Source of the DNA: DASWJQ01 sp036397095
Lineage (GTDB): Bacteria; Chloroflexota; Anaerolineae; Anaerolineales; E44-bin32
DNA: 23,870 nt
Direction of reading: 5' to 3'
Assembly: GCA_036397095.1 (NCBI GenBank)
Contig: DASWJQ010000044.1
Coordinates: 1-23,870, forward strand
The stretch's first letter is position 1; each line of letters opens with the position of its first letter. Under the pieces are notes generated by a model that saw only the letters and a program-made list of their open reading frames with translations, did not search any database and was not told the origin of the DNA. Shown one piece after another: positions 1 through 8,700 of the stretch. Position numbers and translations under genes: made by a program.

Positions 1-1529
1 TGGCAAAGGAAGCGCAGCATGCGTCCCTCGGCTAGCGCCTGCCGGGCGCCCTGGTGCACCTTGCCGTCCAGCGGCATGATCGGTTGGTGCGCGTAATAGC
101 TGATGAGGCCCGCCGAGAAGACTCCAACCCGTGTGTCTGGCGGCAGCTCCTGGTCTATGTACTGAGCGGCCCGGTAGAAACCATCGTCGCCGACCACCGA
201 TGGGCCAGCCACAATCCAACGGTAAGAGCCGGCCCCGATCAGGGCCCCGAAACCGGCCAGCATGGCCAATGCCGCCGCGACGGTCGAAGCGCTGCCCCAG
301 CGCGTGGGGAATAGCACGCTAGCGAGCGCGGCGAGCAGGATCAGATTGGCGATGGCGGCAATCCCTGCAGTGTAGCGCTGGTAGAACCACGGGCCGAGCA
401 CGGCAAAAGCATAGGCCAGCGTGGCTCCCATGGTGAAGACGAGCCAAATGGCACAAGCCCGGCCCAACTGCGTGCCGCGCTGGTGATAGGCGACGCCGGC
501 GGCCAAGCCGAAAAGCAATATCGCCAGGATTGCGCTGAACACGACACCACGCTCAACCCCCGCTGCGGCAAAGAGTGGCAGGGTCAATGGCAGCATCAAC
601 GGTGTCTGGCGCACCCAGGCCGAACTGAACTCGAGCAAGTTGGCGCCATAGAACGGGAGAAACAGATCCGGCCGCTGCAAGCTCCCGAGCAAATCGCGCA
701 GCGGCAGGTGCCGAACCATCAAAGTCAGGTTGCGGACGGCTTCGCCGGATTCAGGGATCGGGCTGACCCCCAGGCTTACGGCCAGCAGGGTCCAGGCCGA
801 CAACGGCAGCGCCAGCCCAGCCAGATAGTGTGGCCAGGCCACGCGGCGCAGGATGGCTGGCTGCAGCGCGAAGAGAACGAGCCAACCCGCGCCCAGCAGG
901 ATGAGCAGGTCCACGCGGCTGAGCAGCGCCAGCCCACTGAGGGCGCCGGCCAATAGGCAATATCGGCGAGAACTGACCCATTGCTCAAGCGTCAGATTGA
1001 GCCAGAGCAGGACGAGCCCCGCCATGAGCGCCAGCGAGGTCTCCATGCCGTTGAGTTGGTGCTTGAGCACCTGAGGAGAAAGCAGAAAGCCGGCTGCCGC
1101 CACCAGACCCAGGGTTGGGCTGGCGCTCAGCCTGCTGACTAGGTCGAGCACGATCAGGCCGGCCGCCAGGCCGAGCGTGGCGCCAAGCATCTGGGCGGCC
1201 GTCACCATGGGAAAGGAGGGGCCTAGATCAGCCAGCGCCTGCGTCGCGATCAGGACCAGCCCCCACAAGGGTTGGAACCCGCTGGTAGGCGTGCCATCCG
1301 CCGAAATGGTCAGGCCGTGGCCGGCTGCCGCATTGCGCGCCAGAGTCAGGTAGTAGAAGGCATCGTCCGGCAATGGCATGTTGACGACGGCGGTTGGGTC
1401 GGTGTTGGCAATCCCCAACCAGCGCATGGCCGCCGCCAGCACCAGCAGGGCGACCAGCGCCAATCGCTGCCGGCGGTTGGCTGGCGCCCAGAAGCCGGCC
1501 GAGTCAGGGTGGAAGGGTGAGGGGGTCAT
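1..1529 (-). CDS. GT-C fold membrane glycosyltransferase (GT39/ArnT-like), 3' end outside window
   Basis: The minus strand is open from an ATG at 1529 to the window edge, giving about 509 residues with no stop. The protein is strongly hydrophobic with many predicted membrane segments. Its N-terminal region has a loop with an acidic pair, PDDAFYYLTLARN (residues 54-66), followed by GHGLT and TSGFQPLW (82-89). This order is characteristic of lipid-phosphate-sugar-dependent GT-C transferases, in which the first-loop aspartate is the likely catalytic base. Such enzymes move a sugar from a polyprenyl-phosphate donor to an extracytoplasmic acceptor. A TATGAT at 1571-1566 on this strand could be a -10 box; no clear -35 or Shine-Dalgarno is visible. 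Plus-strand open frames here are antisense. Acceptor and sugar cannot be deduced. Confidence 0.85.
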   Translation of the reverse strand, partial: MTPSPFHPDSAGFWAPANRRQRLALVALLVLAAAMRWLGIANTDPTAVVNMPLPDDAFYYLTLARNAAAGHGLTISADGTPTSGFQPLWGLVLIATQALADLGPSFPMVTAAQMLGATLGLAAGLIVLDLVSRLSASPTLGLVAAAGFLLSPQVLKHQLNGMETSLALMAGLVLLWLNLTLEQWVSSRRYCLLAGALSGLALLSRVDLLILLGAGWLVLFALQPAILRRVAWPHYLAGLALPLSAWTLLAVSLGVSPIPESGEAVRNLTLMVRHLPLRDLLGSLQRPDLFLPFYGANLLEFSSAWVRQTPLMLPLTLPLFAAAGVERGVVFSAILAILLFGLAAGVAYHQRGTQLGRACAIWLVFTMGATLAYAFAVLGPWFYQRYTAGIAAIANLILLAALASVLFPTRWGSASTVAAALAMLAGFGALIGAGSYRWIVAGPSVVGDDGFYRAAQYIDQELPPDTRVGVFSAGLISYYAHQPIMPLDGKVHQGARQALAEGRMLRFLC

Positions 1530-1793
1530 CTGAGAGAGGCTGCCGTCAAATCCTCGCGTGGCCGGATCATACGCTGGCTGCGCGCGGCAGCCGATCGCGG
1601 CTAACTCTAATGTCGGCAAAGGATGGGGTCAACCCGCTGAGGCCTCAATCTGTGTCCGGATTCCTATCCAGCCGCGGGCCGGCGGGCCATCACGATCGGG
1701 CGGCAGCCAGCCTACGATGGAACATGTTGACGAACTTTTGGCCGGCGATGTTTGCGAAGTCCGCCCACGATAGGACAGCCATTCCAGAGTCGC

Positions 1794-2390
1794 CATGAGA
1801 ACAGGAACCGGTCGCTTGGCTACTTGGAGTTGTTCCGGGCGACGCCGCTGACTGGCATTGAATTGGTTGTCGGCAAGTATCTGAGCCATCTCATCTTGTC
1901 GACGAGGGTGGCCGCAATTCTGGTGCTAGTGGCCTTCCCGTTGCTCAACTTGCCAATGACCGGTGACTGGCCCGGCTACGCCCTGATGGCAGCCGGCGTT
2001 GCCTTTGCCTCGGTTGGGCCGGGGCTGGTGATTTCACTGCTCGCCCGGTCGGACGGCCAGGCCGTGCAGTACAGCATGATTCTGCTCCTGGCGAGTGTGT
2101 TCTTCACCGGTTTCTTCATCAAGCTTGATGCGCTCTGGTAGCCCGTGCGCAGCCTTGCCTGGTTCATGCCAGCCACCTACGGACTTAGGCTGTTTCAGGA
2201 TGTCATACTGCGGGGTTTTGTCCCCTTGTTGCAGTGGATGATCGGTCTGGTGGGGTTTCGGCTGGTCTTGCCAGTGCTGGCCATTGGGCTGGCATGGCGA
2301 AGGCTGCAGGCGGTCTCATCGGTTGAGCCCAGCAGGCAGACGCGCCAGCCGGATCAGGCCATTACCCAGCCGCGCCAATCGGCTGGATGA
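1794..2390 (+). pseudogene. ABC-2 type transporter permease remnant (5' truncated, in-frame TAG)
   Basis: One frame from about 1794 to 2390 encodes the C-terminal half of an ABC-2 exporter permease. It has the RSLGYLELFRATPLTGIEL segment typical of the cytoplasmic loop before the last membrane spans, three hydrophobic stretches, then MPATYGLRLFQDVILRG and a final span. Two things show it is broken. The N-terminal half, expected to be roughly 150 or more residues, is absent: the preceding 260 bases (1530-1793) contain no recognisable permease sequence. A TAG at 2139-2141 interrupts the frame in the conserved region, after which homology resumes at once in the same frame. No partner ATPase gene is nearby. 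Readthrough or an assembly error are alternatives, but the missing N-terminus makes decay most likely. Confidence 0.75.
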
Positions 2391-2529
2391 CAGCCGTGCC
2401 ATCCGCCCGTCGACTGATTGTGTCCCGGGCTGTACCACTGGCTGGTCCCTGGATCGATGGCAGCGGCCAACCTCCCGGCTAGCGTATTGCTCATCGCAGA
2501 ACCAGGCTGATCCTTCAGGAGGTGCAGAC

Positions 2530-3582
2530 ATGGAAAGTCCCCTGACCGATAGATCCGGCATGCTCGATCGGCTTGGGGATACGCTGCCTGGCCGGGTAGG
2601 TGTTATGCGGGCACGCGGGCTGGCAGGCATGTTGGCGTTGGTCCCCCCGCTGCGGGCGCTACGCGATGCACTGCCCAATGCCCAGATCACGCTGGTCAGT
2701 TCCGGCTGGGGCCGCGATTTCGCCCGAAGGTTCAGCTACTACATCGATGATTACCTGGAAGTGCCAGGGTTTCCCGATTTCAATCGCGGCCCCGTCTCGA
2801 TCGAACGGATCCCGGCCTTCCTGCAGCTCGCCCAATCCCGTCGTTTCGACCTCGTGCTCCAGTTGCAGGGATGCAGCACCGCGGCCAACGTCCTTGCTTA
2901 CCTGTTAGGAAGCCGCGCCATCGCCGGACATTACCTCAAAGGGCAGTTCTGCCCCGATATCCGGCGCTACATGCTGTATCCGGTCGGAGAGCCCGACGTC
3001 CGGCGTTCCCTGCATTTGCTTACGTGGCTGGGTGTCGCCGCCAAAGGTACGGATTTGGAGTTTCCCATCCTGGCCGACGACTGGACATCCTTCAAGCATT
3101 CGCTGGCGGGCCAAGATCTGGAGACCTTTAGCTATGCCTGTCTGCTGGCTCCCGGTCCCGAAGTCATGGAGTTGATCCCCCTTGAGCGATGGATCGCACT
3201 GGCGCGCGGCGTGGTTGCCCGGGGGATGCGGGTTGTCATGATCGGCCATCCAGACAACGCCGAGACGATCCAACAGGCGACTGGCAGCGGCAGCTTGGTG
3301 TTGGCTGGGGAACTGGCTGTAGGCGGCCTGGCCGCCCTGCTCTCCGGCAGTCGATTGTTCATTGGGCTGCAGGGGGGCCCTTCCGCTCTGGCCGAGGCCT
3401 TGCGGATCCCACGACTGGTCATGCACTTGGAGGACACCGTGGCGCTGACCGGAGAGAGGACCGAGGCCTACTGCCGGGACTTGCGCTGGGCGACAATCAT
3501 GCCCACCGAAGAGATTCTGCGCCAGGCCGATGACCTGCTCGGCGAGCTGCCGTTCCCGGCGCTGACCCCGGCGGCAGGGTAA
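2530..3582 (+). CDS. Glycosyltransferase family 9 (heptosyltransferase-like) protein
   Basis: This 350-residue protein has the two-Rossmann GT-B layout of family 9 transferases. It opens with a beta-strand and loop (GVMRARGLAGMLALVPPLRA, residues 24-43) matching the usual 'R-x-G-A-L-G-D' segment, then ITLVSSGW. A C-terminal IGLQGGPSALAEAL (about 278-291) sits where the sugar-nucleotide-binding 'DSGPxHLAxAL' motif normally lies. Both signature motifs are altered: the GD pair reads AG and the DSGP aspartate is lost. Substrate or activity may therefore differ from classical heptosyltransferases. The start is the ATG at 2530, preceded by AGGAGGT at 2517-2523. The open frame upstream to 2284 overlaps the permease remnant and is not protein-like. 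Length is normal for the family. Confidence 0.75.
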   Translation: MESPLTDRSGMLDRLGDTLPGRVGVMRARGLAGMLALVPPLRALRDALPNAQITLVSSGWGRDFARRFSYYIDDYLEVPGFPDFNRGPVSIERIPAFLQLAQSRRFDLVLQLQGCSTAANVLAYLLGSRAIAGHYLKGQFCPDIRRYMLYPVGEPDVRRSLHLLTWLGVAAKGTDLEFPILADDWTSFKHSLAGQDLETFSYACLLAPGPEVMELIPLERWIALARGVVARGMRVVMIGHPDNAETIQQATGSGSLVLAGELAVGGLAALLSGSRLFIGLQGGPSALAEALRIPRLVMHLEDTVALTGERTEAYCRDLRWATIMPTEEILRQADDLLGELPFPALTPAAG

Positions 3583-3777
3583 GCCCGGACTCTCCCCTAG
3601 AATAGCCACGCGGCTACCCGGGGCCGAACGCCGGCCGTCGCGCCCACGCCCGAGAAGGCAATGTATCCCGGGCCGGCCCCGCATTCAACCCTGGGTCTAT
3701 CGAGGCAGTCCGCAATTTCGCCTAGGCTCGATCTACTCGCTGGGAAAAATCGACAGCGAAGGAGAAGGAGGTTGACC

Positions 3778-4227
3778 ATGGATAACCCGCGGGAAGAACG
3801 ACGTGAGGAGCCAATGCAACGTCGTCAGGGTTCGAGTGATCTTGAGGCCATGCACGCCCGGGCCCGGGCTGAGGAAGAGGCCGAGATCGCCAGCCGCGAG
3901 CGGCAGATGGTGAAGGAGCAGCGGCTGTTCACCTTCAAGTTCACGGAACTGATCTGGTTTGTGTTCGGTGTGTTGGAGGGGCTTATCGGCTTGCGGGTGC
4001 TGCTGAAGATGATGGCGGCCAATCCGAGCAACGCCTTTGCTACCTTCATTTACGGCATCACCGAGATCTTCGTCCTGCCCTTCAAGGGACTGACGGCCGA
4101 ACCGTCGGCCGAAGGGTTTGTACTCGAAATTCCGGCGATCATTGCCATGCTGGTCTACCTGCTGGTCGCCTGGGCGATTGCCAGGGCGGTCTGGGTGCTG
4201 CTCTACCGGCCCCGGAACACCGTCTAG
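3778..4227 (+). CDS. YggT family membrane protein
   Basis: This 149-residue protein starts at the ATG at 3778, directly after the long Shine-Dalgarno AAGGAGAAGGAGGT. The first ~50 residues are highly charged and probably helical (EERREEPMQRRQG, ARAEEEAEIASRERQ). They are followed by a hydrophobic segment at about 55-80, a loop containing YGITEIFVLPFKGL (about 92-105), and a second membrane segment at about 118-144. The two-span layout with the P-F motif between spans matches the YggT family (PF02325), an integral membrane family of poorly defined role linked to osmotic and envelope physiology and, in some lineages, to division or photosystem factors. The charged N-terminal extension is longer than in the enterobacterial form. 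It heads a row of small membrane proteins. Confidence 0.8.
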   Translation: MDNPREERREEPMQRRQGSSDLEAMHARARAEEEAEIASRERQMVKEQRLFTFKFTELIWFVFGVLEGLIGLRVLLKMMAANPSNAFATFIYGITEIFVLPFKGLTAEPSAEGFVLEIPAIIAMLVYLLVAWAIARAVWVLLYRPRNTV

Positions 4228-4268
4228 CGCCCGGACCCTGATCACAGGCTGACTCAGGAGGAGGCAAT

Positions 4269-4703
4269 ATGCGCACTGGGAACATCCTTGTGACGATCGG
4301 GGTCATACTGGCGGCTGCCCTGCTCATCGCCGTCTTGGTGGTGGACGCCCGCAACGCGGATGACCAGGCCGGTGCGCCGGCCGACCCGACGCAGCAGGCC
4401 TATGTGGCCGAGGTCGAGGCCCAGTTGTCACTGTGGCGAGAAGAGCTGGCCGAACTGGCTGCCCAGGTGGAAGTCAGGGGCGACGAAGAGCTCATGGCGC
4501 GGATTGAGGCTTTGGCTGAACAGCTTGATCTGGCCGAAAGCAGCCTGGTGAAGATTCGGTTGGATGCGGAAGATGCCTGGCAGGACTTTCGCCAAGAGCT
4601 CGACACGCTGCTGGCCGACATTGGGGCTGGGCTGATTGAGCTTCGCCTGCAACTGGAACGAGAAGTTGAGAGCTCCTGGCTGCGCCGCGTGATGGCCGCC
4701 TGA
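4269..4703 (+). CDS. Membrane-anchored coiled-coil protein, unknown function
   Basis: This 144-residue protein has one N-terminal hydrophobic segment (about residues 5-25, NILVTIGVILAAALLIAVLV). The remainder is almost entirely alpha-helical and rich in Glu, Leu and Ala, with heptad-like spacing (EVEAQLSLWREELAELAAQ; then repeated leucines from about 65 to 140). The expected topology is a single-pass anchor with a long soluble coiled coil. The start is well supported by AGGAGGAGG shortly upstream. It lies 41 bases after the YggT-family gene, probably in the same transcript, and is followed at once by a strong hairpin terminator. No family is recognised and no enzymatic motif is visible. A structural or scaffolding role at the envelope is only a guess. 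Confidence 0.7.
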   Translation: MRTGNILVTIGVILAAALLIAVLVVDARNADDQAGAPADPTQQAYVAEVEAQLSLWREELAELAAQVEVRGDEELMARIEALAEQLDLAESSLVKIRLDAEDAWQDFRQELDTLLADIGAGLIELRLQLEREVESSWLRRVMAA

Positions 4704-4718
4704 GCCACACGAATCAAG

Positions 4719-4757
4719 GAAGCGGGCGGCACCGCCGCCCGCTTCTTCCCTCTTTCA
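4719..4757 (+). terminator. Rho-independent terminator after the YggT/coiled-coil pair
   Basis: A perfect 12-bp inverted repeat (GAAGCGGGCGGC at 4719-4730 and its complement at 4734-4745) has a 3-nt loop and is followed by a pyrimidine-rich tail, TTCCCTCTTTC. It begins 15 bases after the stop codon of the preceding gene. The tail is less uniform in T than the classical form. Confidence 0.8.
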
Positions 4758-4996
4758 CCACCATGTACGGTCCCCGATGCAACGGCTGAGAGTTGCTCCA
4801 CGCTGCCGAGCCCGGCGGCCGTGCGCCCGTTGCCGAGCCAGCCGGATCGCGTGCAAGTGGGTGGTGTGAGCGGGCACCACAGAGCGTACCTGAGGGCCTC
4901 TCTACGACTGTTACCGCGGTCTATGGCCGCCGGAGGCTGGGACCCCGACAATGCAGACGAGAACGCGGATTACACAGGCATTCGGAGGTGATGAAT

Positions 4997-5149
4997 ATGA
5001 GCACGATTCTTGTCATCCTGCTGGTACTGCTGCTGATTGGCGCCCTGCCATCCTGGCCTTACAGCCGAAGTTGGGGTTACTTCCCCAGCGGAATCTTAGG
5101 GACCATTCTGTTGGTGCTGCTGGTCCTGTGGTTGTTGGGTGCCCTCTAA
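4997..5149 (+). CDS. DUF3309 family small membrane protein
   Basis: This 50-residue protein is almost wholly hydrophobic: a first membrane helix (STILVILLVLLLIGALPSWP), a short central loop with YSRSWGYFPSG, and a second helix ending in WLLGAL. The ALPxWPYSRxWGYxPSG core is the signature of the DUF3309 family (PF11752), tiny two-span proteins common in bacteria and without a known function. There are two ATGs, at 4991 and 4997. The second is chosen because GGAGGT at 4984-4989 is 7 bases away from it but only 1 base from the first. The ~240 bases before it, back to the terminator, hold no convincing gene. The next gene, GlsB-like, follows 60 bases later with its own ribosome-binding site. Confidence 0.85.
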   Translation: MSTILVILLVLLLIGALPSWPYSRSWGYFPSGILGTILLVLLVLWLLGAL

Positions 5150-5209
5150 GTTTCGCGGCCGGTCTGGGCGTGCATGCGTCTGCGGCCCGGCCGACGAAGG
5201 AGGTACGTG

Positions 5210-5488
5210 ATGACACTTTTGGATTTCCTGCTGTTGCTGCTGGTGGCGGGCGTGATCGGTACGCTCGGCCAACTGGTGGCCGGCTACTCCCTCGGCGGAT
5301 GTCTGGTTTCAGTCGTCGTTGGCTTCGTCGGAGCCGTACTTGGCTCCTGGCTGGCCGGCCAACTCAACCTGCCTGAGCTGTTGACCGTGCGCGTCGGAGC
5401 GACGCCACTGCCGATCGTGTGGTCGATCATCGGATCGGCCCTGTTCGTCTTCGTCGTCGCCTTGCTGCGTCGGCCCAGATATATCTAA
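5210..5488 (+). CDS. GlsB/YeaQ/YmgE family (transglycosylase-associated) membrane protein
   Basis: This 92-residue protein consists of three hydrophobic stretches: LLDFLLLLLVAGVIGTLGQL, a glycine-rich GGCLVSVVVGFVGAVLGSWL, and a C-terminal IVWSIIGSALFVFVVALL ending in RRPRYI. The G-rich central helix with GxxGAxLGxWL fits the GlsB/YeaQ/YmgE family (PF04226), small inner-membrane proteins induced by stress in several bacteria. ATG 5210 is chosen over an upstream in-frame start at 5174 because AAGGAGGT at 5197-5204 precedes it by 5 bases. It is probably co-transcribed with the DUF3309 gene and is followed by a strong hairpin terminator. Relative to E. coli homologues the C-terminal region is slightly extended before the last helix. 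Confidence 0.8.
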   Translation: MTLLDFLLLLLVAGVIGTLGQLVAGYSLGGCLVSVVVGFVGAVLGSWLAGQLNLPELLTVRVGATPLPIVWSIIGSALFVFVVALLRRPRYI

Positions 5489-5516
5489 CCTGCGCCGATC
5501 TTCCCAGGCGCCGGTT

Positions 5517-5550
5517 GAGAGCCCGCGGAGCCCCGCGGGCTCTCATCATA
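5517..5550 (+). terminator. Rho-independent-like terminator after the GlsB-like gene
   Basis: A perfect 12-bp stem (GAGAGCCCGCGG at 5517-5528 pairing with 5533-5544) has a 4-nt loop and begins 28 bases after the stop codon. The following ATCATATC is only weakly T-rich. It separates the small membrane genes from the sensor kinase transcript. Confidence 0.75.
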
Positions 5551-5739
5551 TCTAAGCTGCCTCCATATCACTTAAACGAATTGGGCTGGCATCGGGTATG
5601 CTAAAGATGCGTGGTAACGAACCAGGCTACCTGACAATTCATTTCCGTCGGCGCTGTGCCCGGCACACCGGGTGCCGCAGTCTGGGAAAACGCTCTTGGG
5701 TTGAACATGGCGTCGGACTGCTGCCGGAGGCAACGAGCC

Positions 5740-8700
5740 TTGTCCACCAAGCCTGGGGAACTTTCCCCTCAGACGATGCATCGCAAAAGCTCGTCACATC
5801 AAAGGACAAGCCGCGGGCTTTGGCTTGCGGTGCTGTTTGCATTGTCCAGCATTACCGCCCTAATTGCCCTGGAGAGTGGTTGGCTCCTGCCAATGGTGGA
5901 TCGGGCAGTCGCCCGCTTGTGGCTGGCTGTGGCCCTGGTCGTGCTGGGTACCGCCCTGCTGGCGGTCCTGGCCTACCGCCGTCCTGTGTTCTCGATCCGG
6001 CCTCCCCGGCTCGGCCGAATGGAGCGGCGTCAAGAGCTGCACCAGCAGCAGGCTGATCTGACCCAGGTGCTGCGCTCGGTCGCCGATGAAAGCGACCTGC
6101 TGACAAGGGGGACGGCTGCGATTGCAGAATCGCTGCAGGCTGAGGGAGCTGTCTTCATCGAAGCCCACGCCCCGACCGGGCCGGCCACCTTGCGCGCCAC
6201 GTATGGGGCCCAGACTCAAGACCAATTCTCGGGCGAGTTGCGGATCGACGCCGGTCAGTTTCCCGAAATTGCCTACAGTCAGCCGATGATCTATCTGCCC
6301 GATGTTTCCCGGGCGCCAGACGAGCTTGCCTTCGAGCTGCTGGAGGCTGAAGGGCCTGCTTCCATCCTTGCACTGCGGGTGATGGCCGGCGGAGAACTGG
6401 CCGGGCTGCTGATACTGATGGCGACGGAGCAGTGGGATCTGGCGGCCGAAGAGCTTAGCTTTGCCCAGGCGGCCGCGGCCAATCTAGGAAGCCAGCTGTG
6501 GCGCATCGACCAGGAGACTGCCTCCCAACTTGAGTACGAGGCGGCCCAGCTCCTCTCCGAGCTGGGCGACCCATCAGAAACGCAGCAATCGCTGCTCCAA
6601 CTGACCTGCATCCGTCTGGGTTTGGATGTATGCCAGGTGTGGCGGCCGGACAGCGCGCGGGGATTGCTCACATTTCACGATCAGTGGCAGAGCCTGTCCA
6701 TCCCAGCCAACCGAGTGGCGCGTGAACAGGCCAAACCCTACCGGCCGGGCGAAGGGCTGCTGGGCCAGGTGTGGGCCTCGGCCAAGCCCGCGTGGGATCT
6801 GGGCGAATCGACCCACGAGGTCTGGGCTGGCATGCGTTTGTCGGGAGGGACGGGCTTGGCCGGCGGGATCGCGCTGCCGCTTTTGGCGGCAAGTGAACCA
6901 GGATCCAGCGGTGGGGTACTCCTGTTCTTGTGGAGCGCCAGGCCGCCTCTGCGAATGGCCCAACGCCAGGCGCTGCTGCGTATTGCTGGTCTCTACGCCG
7001 CGTATCTGGCGCGGGCTGAAGCATTCCAAGATCTGCAAGAGCGGCTCGCCGACCACCAGTCATTGGTCGAAGACGTCTTTGGCCGAAGCAAGGTCGCCTT
7101 CATGGTGCTTGATTCGAAGCTGCGGCTGGCATGGGCGAACCGGCAGTATGAGCAGGTCTTTGGTGTGGAGCTGGAGGATTTGCTCGGGCAAGAGGCCACT
7201 TCCGTGCTGGCCGACCGGCTCGGCCCGGGGCTGATGGACGGGGTGGGGTTTGCTGCCCAGGTCCGGCAGAGTTACCAGGAGGGTGAGTACCTGCGCGGGA
7301 TCGAACTTGAATTGGCGGCGCCACCGGACGATGGCCCCGGCTGGCTTGAGTATGGCAGCACACCGATCGAGGAAGGGCCTTATGCAGGCGGCCGTATAGA
7401 GTCGTTTATCGATGTCAGCCAGCGCCACCAGGTGCAGGAGCAAGCCCGGCGCCGGGCAAGCCAGCAGGCAGCCGCCGCCGAGCTCGGCAAACGCGCCCTG
7501 GCCGAACTGGATCCACAGCGTTTGGCGCAGGAGGCGGTGGAACTGACGGCCGAAAGCATGCAAGTCGCCTGGTCCACCTTTGTGCGCTTTGATGAGAACG
7601 CCGACCATCTGGTCCTGGAGGCGCTGGCCGGCACAGGTTCAGTGATGGCCATCGGCGAAGTCATGGCCTCGGACACCCGCTTCGAACTCGGCTATGCCCT
7701 GTTTTCGTCGGGGCCGATCCTGGTCGAAGACTACAGCACGGAAACGCGATTTGAGCCGGCGCCCTATTTGCCAAGCGGTAGCGCCGGCGGTGCCGTCGCC
7801 GTCGCTGTGAGTTCTGGTGGACAGCCGTATGGTGTGCTGGCGGTGCACACGGCGCAATCGAGCCACTTCACCGCCGAGGACGTGGCTTTCGTCCAATTGG
7901 TCGCCAACATCCTGTCGGATGCCATTGAACGGGGGGAAGGCGAACGCGCATTGCGTCGGGCGCGCGAGGAGTTGGAGCGCAGGGTCAATGTCCGGACACT
8001 CGAATTGCAGGCAGCCAACCAGGAACTGCAGCAGCAAATCGACGAGCGCCGCCGAGCCGAAGACAGCGCCAAGGATCTCCTTCAAGCCAGCCAGCGGCTC
8101 GCCCGCAACCTCGATCCTGACCGGTTGCTCGATGAATTGGTTATCCAGGGGCTCCGTCTGACGGGGGCTAAGGCTGGTTGGGCCGGCTTGCGGTCAGACG
8201 GAGGGTTCCTGTCGTCCTCCTACCAGCGGACAGACCGGGTGACCGAGCTGCCCGACGGCCTGGATCCGGCGGCCGGCTTGCCGGCGTTGGTGCTCGAGAC
8301 GGCCCGGCCGGTTCTTGTGGTCAACTCCGACAGTGACAAGCGGGTCGGGCCGGTACTGCGCCGGCGGCTGCAAGTGGAGAGCGCGCTGACCGTACCGGTG
8401 CTAGACGGCGACGGCCGGCCGATTGCCTTCCTCGAGCTGCATGACAAGCTGGATGGGAGCGTGTTCACCAGCTTTGATCTGGATCGGGCGAGCGCTCTGG
8501 CTGAGATTGCCTCCATCAAGTTCCAGAATGCGCTGGCCTACCGCCGATTGAGCCAGGCGGAACTCGAGCTGCAGCGGAGCACCCATCAACTCGAGGAAGC
8601 CCAGGAACTGGCCGACATGGGCAGCTGGGAGTGGGACCTAGCCTTGGGCGAGCTGACATGGTCGGCCGAAATGTACCGGGTTTATGGGCTCGACCCGGAG

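Noticed and set aside
54..1520. Several plus-strand open frames (and minus-strand frames in the other registers) at the left edge
   Set aside because: They are antisense or out-of-register to the clearly coding GT-C glycosyltransferase frame and have no recognisable domains.
1690..1782. Minus-strand 30-codon frame reading MAVLSWADFANIAGQKFVNM onward
   Set aside because: The peptide looks protein-like, but there is no ribosome-binding site, no continuation after the stop and no recognised family. It could be a leftover gene start, which is not supportable.
2139..2141. TAG in the permease as a recoded (pyrrolysine or readthrough) codon
   Set aside because: The gene also lacks its N-terminal half, so ordinary pseudogenisation is simpler; no recoding signals were seen.
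2284..2529. N-terminal extension of the GT9-like protein
   Set aside because: It overlaps the permease remnant, has Arg/Pro/Cys-rich non-protein composition, and ATG 2530 has a strong Shine-Dalgarno.
2905..3684. Long minus-strand frame (259 codons) opposite the GT9-like gene
   Set aside because: Antisense of a coding gene, rich in Gln/Arg/Gly with no domain pattern.
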